From contig CAJNOL010000350.1 of the NCBI GenBank assembly GCA_905250125.1, positions 1 to 64,000 on the forward strand: a stretch of DNA of 64,000 nucleotides. The letters run 5' to 3'. The position numbers and the translations under genes were made by a program. This document shows, in pieces, positions 40,201 to 53,600 of this stretch. The notes beneath the pieces were generated by a model. It searched no databases and had not been told where the DNA came from. It saw only the letters and a program-made list of their open reading frames with translations. Source of the DNA: Rotaria sordida. Lineage: Eukaryota > Rotifera > Eurotatoria > Philodinida > Philodinidae. How positions within the stretch are numbered: position 1 is the first letter of the stretch; each line of letters opens with the position of its first letter.

Positions 40201-43200
40201 ACCTTCACCGTTAACCATAAGCAATGGTAATATAGGTGGAGACTCATCATCATCAAATAATAAATCAGTAAAAACTATACGTTTACATTGGCGTGACGCA
40301 GCTCCAAATACAATGTTAACAGCACCCGGATCAAATGATTCTCTTTGGACATCATTGAATAAAATAAAATTAGATACCGACAAATTAGCACACTTATTCG
40401 AATTGAAACAAGCTGAAGTTAAAGTAAAGGTAATCATACTAAACTAAAGATTGTTGTTATTATTGTCTTTTTGCGAATGTAAAGCTGGTAAACTTAAGAA
40501 ACATTTGAGAAACAAACAAAAAAACTCTATTTAATATTTCGACATATTTAAATATTTCTTTCTTTCTTTCTTATCTTCTATAGGAAACAGTAAGTATATA
40601 GACACATACTATGTGTTTAATTGACAGCTTTGATTATGTTTATTTTTTCTTGATTAATGCTTTCGAAATTGGATAATAATTGTCGAAATGTCATTAATTG
40701 ATATGTATTTGACATTGTCAAATCAATAAATTTCATTAGGTCACTCTTTCTCTTTTTTATTTCTCTTCATTGTTTGTAAATAACTAACATTGGGGGTAGC
40801 TCTCTTACAACAAAATTTGTTGTCTTTTCTGTGTGTGTGCTTTATATATTCGCTTCTTGTTGTGTTTTATTTTCTCCTTTTTGATAAAATTCTTTTGTTT
40901 TTTTTTAAAATAATAATATTGATTTAGAAAAATTAATATTTCATTTTATTCTATAGAAAACTGGTGATGTAAAAAAAGAAATAACTGTACTCGATCCAAA
41001 ACGTTCAAATGCAATTAATATCGGTCTAACAGTTTTACCAACAGCTCGAACAATCAAAGCAGCTATTTTAAAAATGGATAGTAGTGTTATAAATAAAGAA
41101 GGCATTGAGGTAATTGAATTTTTTAGTTAAGAAAAAGAAACTTATCCTTCTTATGAAATGAAATTTCTACAGACTAAATTTTTGAATCAATATCTTAAAG
41201 AAGAAGTTCATTGAGAATGAAATCATATTTGCTAGATTTCGATCTTTTGTAATGATTCAATAACGAAAAAGTATTATGATTAGAAAATTTTTTAGATATT
41301 CACAGCTTAAGTATATCTATACATCATTTTGAATTATTGCTAAATTTCTACTATTATTAAAAGATCCGTACTATACCAATATTCAATATTTTTGGCATTA
41401 AAGATCTATCGTACTAGTTTTTTTAATTTCACTATTTAAATTCATTTTTGTTATGATCTATTAAATATCGTAGATAGTGCGTTTTAATAGCTACAAAAGT
41501 ATGTCTACATGATTGATAAGTTTTAGTTTTAATAATGAGAAACAAAGTACAACACAATAAAGGAGAATAGAACAGCAATTAACATCAAAGTTAAATAATT
41601 CTATCGATACGAAAAAAATAATCCTTTTTAGATCCAAGGTTTTTTTCATACTGAGTAAATCAGTAGCTCTGTGATGTCACCAAAATTCAACTCGAAAGTG
41701 ATTGTTATTGATAGCTTTTCTTACTTTCTTGAGAAGCAGAAGTAATATTACAAAAAAAAGACATAAGTTCCTTTTTGGACTAGAGATATGCAGAGTAGGA
41801 TAAAGCTAGGGAGCTGCCGGTCCGAGTCCACAAAAACGTAGACTCGCAGCACTCTAGGTAAGGGCTAGAAAATTTCTCTCAGTCAGGATGCTAAATATGA
41901 AAAAGTCTTATCTTGCACATCTCTCTATTTTGGATCCTTCTGTACAATCGGTATTCATATTTGTTTAAAAGTATTAGATTCAATATGTTTTACTATTTAG
42001 AAATTATTAACAATGCTTCCAACAGAAGAAGAAAAAAATCGTATAATAGAAGCTCAAATGGCTAATAGTGATATACCATTAGGCAATGCTGAACATTTTT
42101 TATTAACAATTGGAGCTGTTGTTGAATTAGAAGCTCGTTTAAAATTATGGTTATTTAAACTTGATTTTGATAATATTGAATTGGTTAGACGAAAATTTTA
42201 ATAGAATGATTATAGAAAAAAAAATGGATTTTTTGTTATAGGAAATTGCTGAACCATTAATGGATTTAAAAAATGGAATGAGAAATTTAAAAGAGAATAT
42301 AACATTTCGACGTATACTTGAAATTCTTCTTGCTGTTGGTAATTTTCTTAATGGAGCTGAAGTAAATAAAATATGTTTACAGTTAAAATTTAATTTACTA
42401 AAAATTTTGACGTTTTTAGTCAATCGGTTTTCAACTTGATTATCTTGCTAAAGTTCCAGAAGTTAAAGATACTATTCAAAAACATTCATTATTATTTCAT
42501 GTGTGCAATATTGTCGTTGAAAAATATCCTGATACAAGTGATTTCTATTCAGAAATTGGTGAAATAACACGATGTTCAAAAGTAATATAACGTCATATTT
42601 TTTTCGTATCTTTTTCTTATAATATAAAAAAAAATTATTTTAGATTGATTTTGATGAACTTGAACAAAAATTAAATAAACTTGAAAATGATTGTCGTGCA
42701 GCATTTGAATATTTAAGAGCTATTAGTAAACATGAAACATTACAAATAAAAACAAAGTATGTTGTTTAATTATTTATCAATAGAATTAATATCTTACTAA
42801 TAAATCATATTATACATTTTGAATTTTAAATATAAATTTTATTTGAGAAAGAAGTGATCTTTTCTAAAAAAAAAAAAGACATGATATTTCCATCAAAGAT
42901 CATTTTCAGAGTTGATGTTAAGATTCATGGTAAATTGTATTATATCACGTATGTATTTTATTATGCTTTTTATTTTTGTTCTACAAACACCGAAAAAAAA
43001 AAGATAAAATGATCAAATTTTGCTTCACAGTTAAAATCTAGCTTCTTGCTTTATTATTTTGTTATTCTTAATTAAACTTAGAATATTTTTTTTTTTGTGA
43101 ATTTTAGACTGGCAGAATTTCTTACTGATTGTGCTGAACGTGTTTGTTTATTAAGAGTTATATATAATCGTGTATTAAATCGTTTTCGAAGATTTCTTCT

Positions 43201-44268
43201 TTGGCTTGGTTATCCTCTAAGTGCAATACAAGAAACAAAAATAACACAATTTTGTAAAATTCTTAGTGAATTTGCACTTGAATATCGAACAACACGTGAA
43301 CGTATAACAACACAAAAACAGAAAAAACAAAATCGTGGTGAACGAAATAAAACAAGAGGCAAATTAATAACTGAGGTTTGAAACTTTATTTTTGTTTCTT
43401 TTGTAAAATTTCATATCAATTCTGTTTTTTTTATTATAGATTATTTCAGAAAAAGGCAATCCATTTAAAGATGTTCTATTGAATGGTTTTCGAACGGATG
43501 ATGAATCTAGTTCTTGTTATCAATCAGTAAAAGAAAAAAATTCTTCATCAACTATTTCACATAATTACGATACAAAATCACCATCATCACCTTCTATCTC
43601 AGATAAAAATTCAAAACAACAATTAAATCAAAAAAATGTTCAACCAAATATGTTAAGTGATCTAGCAGCTGTAGTAAGAAGTACATCAAAAGATGGTCAA
43701 ATTATGCCTGGTCATCGATTACGACAAAAACCATCTAGTATGTTTAATTTAGTTTTTCTGAGAGGAACCACAACATTCATTTTAACACCTAGTGTAAAAG
43801 CGCGGTATCTCTATCGCAATAAGTTAACAACACAAAATACTTTTCAGAATATTCATAGCTCATCTGAGTCTACATAATACACATAGTCTCGATCCAAAAG
43901 CGATTTATCAGTTATTTCGAAAGGTTTTTTTTTATTTTGATTTCAATTATCTTAGCAAATAATTTACAAAAATCATCCACATCAAATACATCAACAGTAA
44001 ATGGAATACAATCGACTAAATCCAATGACACTGAAGGATTTGATACAAGTGATGAATTACTTGATACTCTTGTTAAAAATGCTGCGTTAACAACAACAAA
44101 AGATGTTATAAAACAACGTCGTATAGCTCGATATGCCCAACGTCAATCATGTATGTTCTTAAATAGATTTTTTTTTCTTAATTATATTTTATTTTAGTAC
44201 GACGAACACTTCAAATAAATTTGAATGACGACGAGCAAGCTCAAGTATTTGGTGCTGGGAAAAACTAA
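34270..44268 (+). CDS. FHOD-family formin
   Basis: About 23 exons: 34270-34485, 34554-34675, 34742-34800, 34861-34928, 34994-35099, 35167-35261, 36138-36488, 36828-36883, 37190-37447, 37606-37716, 37789-37970, 39441-39755, 39804-40429, 40584-40589, 40957-41109, 42001-42183, 42242-42361, 42420-42581, 42644-42756, 43108-43375, 43440-43737, 43956-44150 and 44198-44268. They give 1,377 residues. Order: GTPase-binding-like domain ([20 protein letters not shown]); FH3 armadillo region ([37 protein letters not shown]); basic/Ser linker; FH1 with 17 consecutive prolines (about residues 723-775); FH2 ([25 protein letters not shown]); and a C-terminal autoinhibitory DAD ([12 protein letters not shown]...RQSLRRTL). 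FHOD proteins bundle or cap actin filaments and act in stress fibres and sarcomeres downstream of Rho kinase. The family is certain; FHOD1 versus FHOD3 cannot be separated. The 6-nt exon is tentative. Confidence 0.95.
37991..39385. mobile_element. Possible piggyBac-type nonautonomous element (TTAA-flanked) in a formin intron
   Basis: The 1,395-bp segment starts GGGTACT and ends AGTACCC, each end abutting TTAA (37987-37990 and 39386-39389). TTAA duplication with short inverted ends is the signature of piggyBac-like elements. Inside, several stretches of the type TTTTTCGAGAATAGTGAAA or ATTCGAAAAGAG recur in both orientations, but no transposase frame is seen. It occupies nearly all of the intron between exons 37789-37970 and 39441-39755. 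The terminal repeat is short, so this is tentative. Confidence 0.5.
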
Positions 44269-45036
44269 TCTATTTTATTATATTATTCATGTCATCTATG
44301 GACAACCTATCCTGCACCGGTGTTTTTTCAAGTTTTTTTTTTTTTTATGTATACATCCATCCACTTGTGTGTGTGTGTGTGTTTAATTTTAATAATATTC
44401 TGTTTTCTTTTTTGTTTGTGCCTGTCTTTCATATATCTAAGAAAATGAGAAGAATGATTTGTCCAACATCCTTTAATTGTACAAAATCGATCAGTTTCTG
44501 ACAAAATAATCGTCACAATTATTCTGTTTTTATATGTTGTATTTAAAACAAAAAAAATATTTAAATTAAACACGAAAAGCTTAAATGTGATTTTGTAGAT
44601 ATGTTTGAAATGCAGGATTTATTGATATTATTGGATGAATATTAAAAAAGAATGGCAAATCATAGATGATATACAGAAAAAAAATAAATATTTGATAATC
44701 AATTAATTCAAAAAATTTTTTTTTTGGTTCGTAATCGAAATGAATTTAATAATACATTTGTTGAAGTGAATAGAATATGTATACGAACTCGAATGTTCTA
44801 TATTTTATTGTATTTTATTTCTTTTTTGTTATTATTGTTTATTTTTTTTTTGTTTGATTCATTTTCTTTCAACTAAACTAAATTATTTTCTTTATGTATG
44901 TTTTGTTCTTCAGGTAAGGTATAACAATGAATATTATCAAAAGTACAAAAGTGTTATTTCTATACAAGGTAGAGTCCTATTTTGCTCTTGATCAAGGCTT
45001 TGCATGCAATAAGTTTTTAATTATAATTGTTAGTTT
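44269..45036. other. Intergenic/5' leader between the formin and D-lactate dehydrogenase genes
   Basis: Holds the formin 3' flank and the upstream part of the dehydrogenase gene. TTTTGTTCTTCAG at 44901-44913 and TAATTATAATTGTTAG before 45034 look like acceptor sites, so a 5'-UTR intron or spliced-leader addition is plausible. Confidence 0.45.
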
Positions 45037-47438
45037 ATGCAACGTTATGCATCATCACAAGCTTTAGCCGCTGATTTAAAAAATATTGTGGGAAATGATA
45101 ATGTTGCAACTAGCACAGCTGTTCGAGAGCAACATAGCCATGATGAATCATATCATCCGTATGTTATATTATTTCTACGATATTTGTCATTTCACTATTA
45201 CATTTATAGAGGTCATAAGCCTGATGTTGTTGTTTTTGCACAAAGTACAGATCATGTTTCAAAAATTGTTAAATATTGTGCATCTAAACGTGTTCCTGTT
45301 ATACCATTTGGTAGTGGCACTGGAGTAGAAGGTAAAAGAAGATTCAATTCTAGTTTATCTTGCCTTGTACCTTTTCATATGTAGGTGGCGTCACTGCTCC
45401 TCAAGTGCGTAAACAACAAACATATTCTTTTAGAACAGAAAAGAAAATTGTATCGATTTCTTAGGGTGGTGTATGTCTTGATTTAAGTCGTATGGATAAA
45501 GTATTGTCAATAAATGCTGAAGATTTTGATTGTACAGTTCAAGCTGGTGTCACTCGAAATGCATTGAATACATATATTCGTGATACTGGTCTTCAATTTC
45601 CAATAGATCCTGGTGCAAATGCATCTCTTGGTGGTATGTGTGCAACAAGTGCATCAGGAACAATGGCTGTTCGATATGTGAATAGAATAGAATATTTGAA
45701 AGATTGATTCTTTTTCTTTTTTCGATGTATTAGGGTACAATGCGTGAAAATGTTATGAATTTAGAAGTTGTTTTAGCTGATGGTAGTATTATCAAAACAG
45801 CAGGACTCAAAGGACGAAGTCGAAAAACATCATCAGGTTATAATTTAACTAATTTATTTGTTGGTCAAGAAGGTACATTGGGTATTATTACTGAAGCAAC
45901 ACTTAAATTACATGCAATACCTGAAGCAGTATATTTTCAATTTTTAAATAATCTAAAACAAATATTTTCTATTTGATAATCCTAGGTTCTTGCTGCTGTT
46001 GCTCCATTCAAAGATTTACAAGGTGCAGTAAATGCTACAGTTGCTATTATGCAAAGTGGTTTACCTGTTGCACGAATAGAATTTCTTGATGAGAACATGG
46101 TTGATGCTTGTAATCGTTTTTCAAAACTGAATCTTGATATAGCACCAACATTATTTCTTGAATTTCATGGTAGTAATAGTAATATTGAAGCTCAAGGACA
46201 AATAGCAGGTAAGAAAAGAAACATTTTAATTTGGCAAGATTTTTAATAGATTGTATTTCGAGTTTATAGAAGAAACATGCAAATCATATGAATGTCTTCA
46301 ATTTGCTTTTGCTACAGATGTCGATAAACGTGCCGAATTATGGAAGGCAAGACATAATGCATGGTATGCTGCTCAAGCTTTGAAACCAGGTTCAAAGGTA
46401 TGTATATGTGAAAATAATAATATTTAAGTCTTATTTATCTATAACTTATGATCAATGGCAGATTGGTCTGCTTTTTGTTCATTTTATGCAAACATGATCA
46501 TGGTTTTCTCATATTTAATGTATATCGAAAGAAAGAAAGGTGCGACACAACTCATAGGATACACTGCCAGGCAGCATGATACAGATATTTATAATTTGTT
46601 TGCTGATAAAAGTGAGTGGTACATGCAAAAAAATATAATGCCTTGTTCTTTTTTTTCTTTATGATAAATATCTCTTTGTGTTATTTCAAAATAGTTTTTA
46701 CTATTTGTTTTTTGTATGTATGCAATGTTATAAGCCGTTAACTAAGTTTATTTTTCAGAAGAAAGTCTGTTTTTGTATGTCTAGAGTGTAATGAATGTGT
46801 AGAAGATTTTTCTTCAAACATAGTGTGGGAATCTGTCACTGGATTAACATATTTTTATATTGAAATGAGAATTTATTTTTTTTAAATAACATTGATTGTG
46901 ATAATGAATGCAAATTAGTATAAATTTTAGTTCTTTTCTATTGATAGGGCTACAGTACTGATGTTTGCGTTCCAATTAGCGCTTTGTCCGGAATAGTCAC
47001 ATTTGCAAAAGATGAATTAAAACGATTGAATTTATTAGGGTATTATAAATGATATGTCATGTTTTTTTTGTGTCTCATGAAAATTTTAAGTTTTTTTTAA
47101 ATAGGCCCATTGTTGGTCATGTTGGTGATGGAAATTTTCATGTATTTGTTATTGTCGATCCAACAAATCCGAAAGAAATTGAACTAGTTCATCAATATAG
47201 TATGGCCTTAGCCAAGTATGTTTGCGTATAACATTACTATCCTTTTGATTATCATTTTTTTTTTATTTCTAGAGAAGCATTACGTGTAAGTGGTACAGTA
47301 ACCGGTGAACATGGTATAGGAGTTGGAAAGAAAAAATTATTAATTGACGAATTCGGAGCAGCAGGAATAAATACAATGAAAGCAATTAAACAAGCACTTG
47401 ATCCAATGAATATTCTTAATCCTGGCAAAGTTTTATAA
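45037..47438 (+). CDS. LDHD: D-lactate dehydrogenase, mitochondrial (FAD-linked)
   Basis: Ten exons: 45037-45158, 45210-45331, 45385-45404 (20 nt), 45465-45677, 45734-45928, 45986-46208, 46270-46397, 46948-47039, 47105-47215 and 47273-47438, giving 463 residues. It oxidises D-lactate to pyruvate and passes electrons toward cytochrome c. Visible: the PCMH FAD-binding domain ([47 protein letters not shown]) and the cap/oxidase C-terminal domain ([68 protein letters not shown]). The start at 45037 gives the mitochondrial-type beginning [14 protein letters not shown]. An upstream ATG at 44927 is out of frame with it after any splice I can see. Confidence 0.95.
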
Positions 47439-47995
47439 TTTTTTTAATGAAAATTATAGACAGCAAAAAAGAACAAAATATCTTGTCATCATTTACATGG
47501 TACTTTTCTTTTTTAGTGGAAAATAAAATGCTCATATGCTTAAACTAAGTATGTCAATTCTCGATTTCGTACCTAAGCACGCAAACCATATCCTAAGTTC
47601 TTGTTTCTAGGCGTGGAACTAGAGACTGAAGCCTCTAGTTTTGCACCCGAAATTTGTAGTTTTCAAATATTCTAAAAGCTGGACTCGAATTTTGAGATCA
47701 AGATCTAGCACATCTGAAAGAACATAGTCAAAAACCTGTTATACACTGTTTTGCCTTAATAAAAACGTCAATGCCTTAGACATCTTGTTTAAAACATCAC
47801 TAGCATTACACTATAAAGTTTCACTCTATCACCATTTTGTTCTAGTGCGTCCTGTTGATCCAAGAGTTATGAATAATAGGTTTTCGGTTATGCTCGTTCA
47901 AATGCACTAGATCTCGACCTCAAAACTTGAGTTCAGATTTTTCGGATCTCTGAAAAACCAGGAATTTTGGATCCAAAATTAGGAGTGTCAGTTTC
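47439..47995. other. Intergenic region downstream of LDHD
   Basis: No gene. Short phrases such as GGAACTAGAGACTGAAG and GGATCCAAAATTAGGAGTG echo phrases near 9165-9250 and may be fragments of a dispersed repeat. Confidence 0.4.
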
Positions 47996-48170
47996 CAGGA
48001 ACTCATAGCAGTCTGCTATAGAAAAAGATTCGTGCGAATATTTAGATAGTTCCAAGCATTCGAAAATTCATTTAAAGTATTGTAAAATGTGTTCGCGTTC
48101 CTTGAAGAACAGAACTTCAAGGAACACAAACACTGACACCCGTAGTTACTTCGATCTCAACTATATCGAG
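47990..48170 (+). repeat. Direct repeat, copy A (about 170 bp)
   Basis: Shares most of its sequence, in the same orientation, with about 50097-50256. Conserved blocks include CATAGCAGTCT, CGAAAATTCATTT and AAGTATTGTAAAA, then TGTGTTCG and ACACAAACA.TGACAC. The two copies bracket a decayed coding region. Confidence 0.7.
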
Positions 48171-48199
48171 TTGAATAAAAAATGAATTAAGATAAAATT

Positions 48200-49905
48200 T
48201 CAATGAAGGATTATCTTTTTGAAGTTTTTCTTTGTAATATCAATATTAAGATTTGTTGATGATTGTGTTGTTTGATGTTGAATGATTTTCAATAATGCAT
48301 CTAGAATTGTTGTGAAATAAGATGTGATTGATTTGATGATACTTTATGGTAATAAGTGACCTTCATGTAAATCAAGTAAAAATCGAATATAATGTTTTTC
48401 AATCGAATTCATTGCAAATTCCTTTATATTATCTGTTTCATTGATTGACTCTGCGGAAAGTAGCTAATCTACATCATTTTCACTCGATCTAATATCTTCA
48501 AAAGTTTTCGATTCATTTTCATCTGATTTTTTTTTGTACAGCAATAAGTTTATCTTCCTCATCTTGGATAATATTTGCATTCGATAATAATAGTGAAGGC
48601 ATTTTTTCATTGCAGAATAAATTGGTAGACCATAATCATTCAATAAATCCCAATAACATCAATTCAAATGACTATGGTAACTCTCAGAAATGGTATAAGC
48701 AGAGTTACAAGTAGAATTTAGTGTACAACAAATATTGAAAGGTGTATCATTTCGATGGATCGAACGACTATATTTATAAAGATTTACAAATACGGTAAAA
48801 GGGTTGATGATTTTGAGAAAGACAAAGAAAATAAAGCAAACACATTTTTACTTACCTTTGAATTTTCTGAGAATATTCGAATTTGACATAAATGTTGAGT
48901 AATACTTTTGCACAATACATCTGAAAACCTCAGATTTTAATGCTGTTAGTCAAGTTCTATAAAAAAAACCGTTATTTTCGAAGAACCGATCTTTCCTAAT
49001 CGAAAGACTTGCAATAGAATAATAAACAGAAAAAATTTAAATTAATATTAATCTTTAAGTGACCCGTTAGGCATTATTATTAACGAATTTAGTGGCATCT
49101 ATCGTCTGTTTTTTACTATTATTATTGGATAAATAAAGCTATTATAGATTTATGCTAATTAAATCGCATCCAAAGAACGATTTACCTTAATTCAAATGAC
49201 ATGAGCTACAACTATCTTTGTAAAAGAAGTTTAGCATAAAAAGAAGCGTGCGCGATAAAACTCTTCTAAACATTTGGAACCATTCTTTTATCTGGCATCG
49301 TTCTTTAAATTTTCTATAACCCTTAATTGTTAATTAATAAACGAAGGAAAGTTTACAAAATTCAGTATCTTTGCTAAATTCATAAATTATTCCGTATGAC
49401 ACTCTTTTTTAGACAGCAGTCTGGAAAATTGTTGATTAGAGGTCATTTTGTTAACATTTAGTCTATACTCGATCTTATATTTGTATTCAATTCGCGAAGC
49501 AAGAGACGAATCTCGTGTGAAGATATGTTCCCACATAGAAAACTAAGAAATCTTCCATCAATATATTGATACTCATCGACGTATGGAGTTATTGCATGAT
49601 GATAAATATGATTATTATGGTTTGTACTGTCATTCTTCGGCGAAATACAAGTAATTTTCCATCCAAATCAGACTAATTCATTTAGTTTTTTCCTTTTGAT
49701 GATGTCTTGTCAGAAGTAGGAAAAAAATCTCTTCTGCTTGTTCTGTATCTTTCTTTTGCGTAAAAAGTATTCTTGTTGTAAAACATTTTCTGTGTAAATA
49801 CCGAAGAAGGTTGCAATGGCTTTATATGTTGATTTATTATCATTATCGGCGACTCCAAACAAACGATTCTGGAGAGGATAGAAGTGGTGATGTTGTTTCA
49901 TTGTA
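48200..49905 (-). pseudogene. Decayed coding sequence of unknown (probably transposon) origin
   Basis: Two minus-strand blocks have protein-like reading interrupted by stops and frame changes. The first (49901 down to about 49480) begins MKQHHHFYPLQNRLFGVADN and later reads HHAITPYVDEYQYIDGRFL. The second (about 48680 down to 48210) includes WDLLNDYGLPIYSAMKKC, ENESKTFEDIRSSENDVD, a stop, and KHYIRFLLDLHEGHLLP followed by another stop. The second block has the look of the poorly characterised helical proteins encoded by animal DNA transposons. I do not recognise the family. Position between two direct repeats suggests a dead mobile element. Confidence 0.4.
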
Positions 49906-50096
49906 TAATCTATTTTGACAATTTTTAGCCAGTCAAAAATGAATCATACATCGAAATGCACACAACTTCATACAACAGTGTCGCGATCGGTAGGATTTTT
50001 TCTTTACCGGTACTGGTCTAAACCTCTCAATAAGGAGTGTCACTTTTCGATTGCATATTTAGGAACACAAACACATAGTGTGCTTGTGTTTCTAAG

Positions 50097-50256
50097 AATC
50101 AGGAATCCATAGCAGTCTACCACCAAAAAGACTCACAAGAATATTTTGATAGTTCAAAGCTTTCGAAAATTCATTTGAAGTATTGTAAAAATGTGTTCGT
50201 GTTTCTTGAAGACTAAAAATCCAAATAACACAAACATTGACACTTCTAGGTTAAAC
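50097..50256 (+). repeat. Direct repeat, copy B
   Basis: Second copy of the repeat at 47990-48170, with roughly 80 percent identity by eye. Upstream the match resumes at GGAGTGTCA (50034-50042), interrupted by about 50 extra bases. Confidence 0.65.
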
Positions 50257-50621
50257 TAAAAAGTACTTCAATCGTACTTTTTCCGATTCGATTTGTTTTT
50301 ATAGTTAATGTGATATGTTTTTTTTTGCGTATGATAATTACGTTTGTTTATTTCTGAAGCTTACGTGTTCGATTGTAAATACGTTATTTTTTTTCTCTTT
50401 TTCTTCTCATTGTTTTTTCTTTTGACTTTTTTCTCTTTCGTTCTTACAGTGGGAAAGTTTCTACTACGTAATTTAAATGGAATGATCTAATTCGCCTACG
50501 AACATTAAATTATTATACTACGTACTAGTTTAGGTCTCTATGAATATAAAATAAAAATATTCCTATCTTAAATATAAGTTATTACAGATTATTTTGAAAC
50601 AATAAATAAATAACAAATTCA
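50257..50621. other. Upstream region of the first NF-kappaB-like gene
   Basis: AT-rich, no coding sequence. It contains TTTCGTTCTTACAG, a strong acceptor-like site at about 50436-50449, possibly for a 5'-UTR exon. No kappaB-like GGGRNNYYCC site is visible by eye. Confidence 0.4.
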
Positions 50622-53600
50622 ATGGCAACTACAATAAATTATGGTAAGAATATATAGAAAAATGAGTATATATTCATATTAGGCTTATTAGATCCTGACG
50701 AACATCTACATTCACCATCACCTGATGTAGCATACAAAGTTCTCCGTAAGTTTCTTATATATATATATATATATATATTGAACGGCAATATTATTTTATA
50801 TGTGCCTTTTTTTTAGGTGAAGTTGGTTCACCAGATTTTTTGGATTTAAGTTCGTATTTATAATTTTAATTTTTCAAAAATTTTTATTTTTATTTTCTAA
50901 TCGTAATTTTCAGATAATACTGATACTAAATCTGGTATATATCCATCTCACAATAGTAGTATTAGTTCCCCATCACAATCAATACCATATTCACCAAATT
51001 TATTTGTTGAACCTCTTGGAACAAATTTCAACAAAAATGAAATGATCGATTTTTCATTAATGACACAACCTTCTGAAAAACTTCGAGTTATAGCACAACC
51101 AAAAGCATTTTATCGTGAACGATACTGTAGTGAAACAGATCCAAGTAAAAATCGAGCACAACGTTTTATTCGTGCTGAGGACGATATTGGTCAACATGAA
51201 TATCCAACTGTTGAAGTATGAAATTCCTATTATTTTTTTTTAAATCAATAATATATGTGATAGTTTTTGCTTGTTGAGATATTCAAAGGAGTATGAATCC
51301 AACTTATTTAAATCTTGTCAAATGATAATCACAACTAAGTTCGTTTTTATTCTCAGCAAATAGATAAAGATACATATTTGGATAATCAACAAAAGAGAGA
51401 AAAGTTTTATCAGATAGAGCAAGCGTGCGTATGCGCATCTCTTACGTGTAAAAATGTGTTTATTATTCGTGCTTCTTAGCAAGGAATAGTAGTAACTATG
51501 TCAATGTAACCCATCATAGATAATAGAAGAAGAAAAAAGGATACTTGTAATGGAAAGAGTTATAACACCAAGAAAATATAACGAATCTATTGCTTTATGT
51601 AAGTGCGTGAGGTGGTGAGGGGACAGCACTTCTCAGAAGATCATGTTGACCATTCTGGAGTTTCAAATTGTTCCTCCAGAAAAACAAAACTGAATAAAAC
51701 ATTGGTAATTGTCTGAAGCAAATTCATTTCCTTTCATCACACAATTTTTTCTAGTAAACCTCTACCCATAGTAGAAGACCCCAGATCTTCTGTTGTGTCT
51801 CTTTTATTTTCATAAGTTTTAATTAAAAGATTTTTCAAAAGTAGTCAAAATGATTTCGAGGATTTCGAATAGAGTTCGGCAGTTTCAAAGAACTTGGAAC
51901 AGAGAATCGAATCGGAACCGACTTTTAAAATTTCTTAGGATCAAAACCGTTAAATCATCAGATAGATACAAAAAATCTTAAATCGATGTCGAGAAATCTT
52001 CATTTTTTATTCTTAAGATTAAAGATTTCAGTATATGTATATTAGATTGTTTTGTTTAAGTAGTGAAATATGCAACGTCTTTAATCTCAACAATTCAATA
52101 GCAAACATTTGTCAAAATAGATTTAAAACTTTCGTATCTATCTGATGGTTTAACGGCTCTTTACATTTCCTTTCATTCAAAAACTTACCACACTGTAAAA
52201 AATCAACTGTAGAAATAAGAAATCCTGCGAAAAAGAGTTTATTAGCCCCATTGAATTTTCATAAACCCTTGTACAGTCATGAAGATAATAGACCCAATTC
52301 GTAGGGTTTATTATTCTATGGGTTTGTTTTTTTACAGTGTAAACTTGCTTCTCTATATGAAATATATTTGTTAGGTTTTAATTCTGTAAAGATTGAACTA
52401 AAATTATATAATTTCTTTTTAATAGATTCCATTAAAATGGCGTGATTCAAATCGAGATTTATATATTCGAGTTACACTTGTTACTGTTTTTTCTGATAAA
52501 GTACCTGTCGTATGTATACATCCATATGCAATTGATACATCAGAAAATAATGTTCATCGAGATTCAACAAATAATTCACTTTATTTTCCAATAACTAAAG
52601 AAGATGTATTTAGTGGTCAAAAATGGTATGAATCTAATATAAATTTTTTTTATTGATTTTATTATTTTAGTTTTCGTATAAATCGAAAAAAAATGGTTCA
52701 ACATGAATTAAAATCATATGGACCTTTACATGTGTTTGATTTAGGTAAGAAAAGAAAAGTATTAATAATCTATTATTATCTTTTTTTTATTTTCATATTT
52801 AGATGAAAATGATATTCAACGTGGTACGAATATTCATGATGCTAAACAAATTATTGATACATATCAATTATGGAAATCTCAGCTTGTATTTACTATCGCT
52901 GAACGTTTTTATAATAATCATTTTCCAATTCCAGTGCTTTCGACATCAGTAACATCTCAAATAATGTGTGATGAAGCTAGTCGACGAGAAAGTTAGACTT
53001 TGATTTTTTTTAATTGAAATTATTATTTTTTATCTTAATAGAACCAATTATTAATGATACAAATTCTATAGCTGTGCTGGATGATGATACAATTAAATGT
53101 GCACCGAGAAAAGGTGATTGGTATGGTGGAGATGAAATATTAATGACACTTCCTAAGCTTGATAAACGAAAGGGTAAATAAAATTATATCTATTGATTTA
53201 ATAGTCAATGGTATGCTTAGTACTTTTGTTTTTCATTTAACCGTTTGCACAATGAGAATTAACATCTCTTCTATTACATTACGATAGCGCAATAGCATCT
53301 AAACATATTGTTTTTTAATTTATTATTGTATGTATTTCATGACAAATAATACGATCTATAAAGAAATGAGATTTAACTTTCATTGTATAGACAACTAAGT
53401 GTACTATTGATATTCACTTTGAAAACATTTATTCATTAATTTTTGTCTTATATTTTAGTTTTTAGTATTTTTTTTGATTATGGTTCAATGGGGAAAATAG
53501 CTGCTATAAAACTAACATTTGTTGATTCAAAAACAATCTTTTTTCAAACTCCACCATGTCCAATGTTAATGGCCGAACGAAATCTTACAGTACAAATAAT

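Noticed and set aside
39925-40437. Glycine-rich minus-strand open frame over the formin FH1 region
   Set aside because: It is the complement of the polyproline tract; the plus-strand formin frame explains it.
44927-44967. Upstream ATG as the LDHD start
   Set aside because: No splice from this exon keeps the frame of ATG 45037, which itself begins a plausible mitochondrial presequence.
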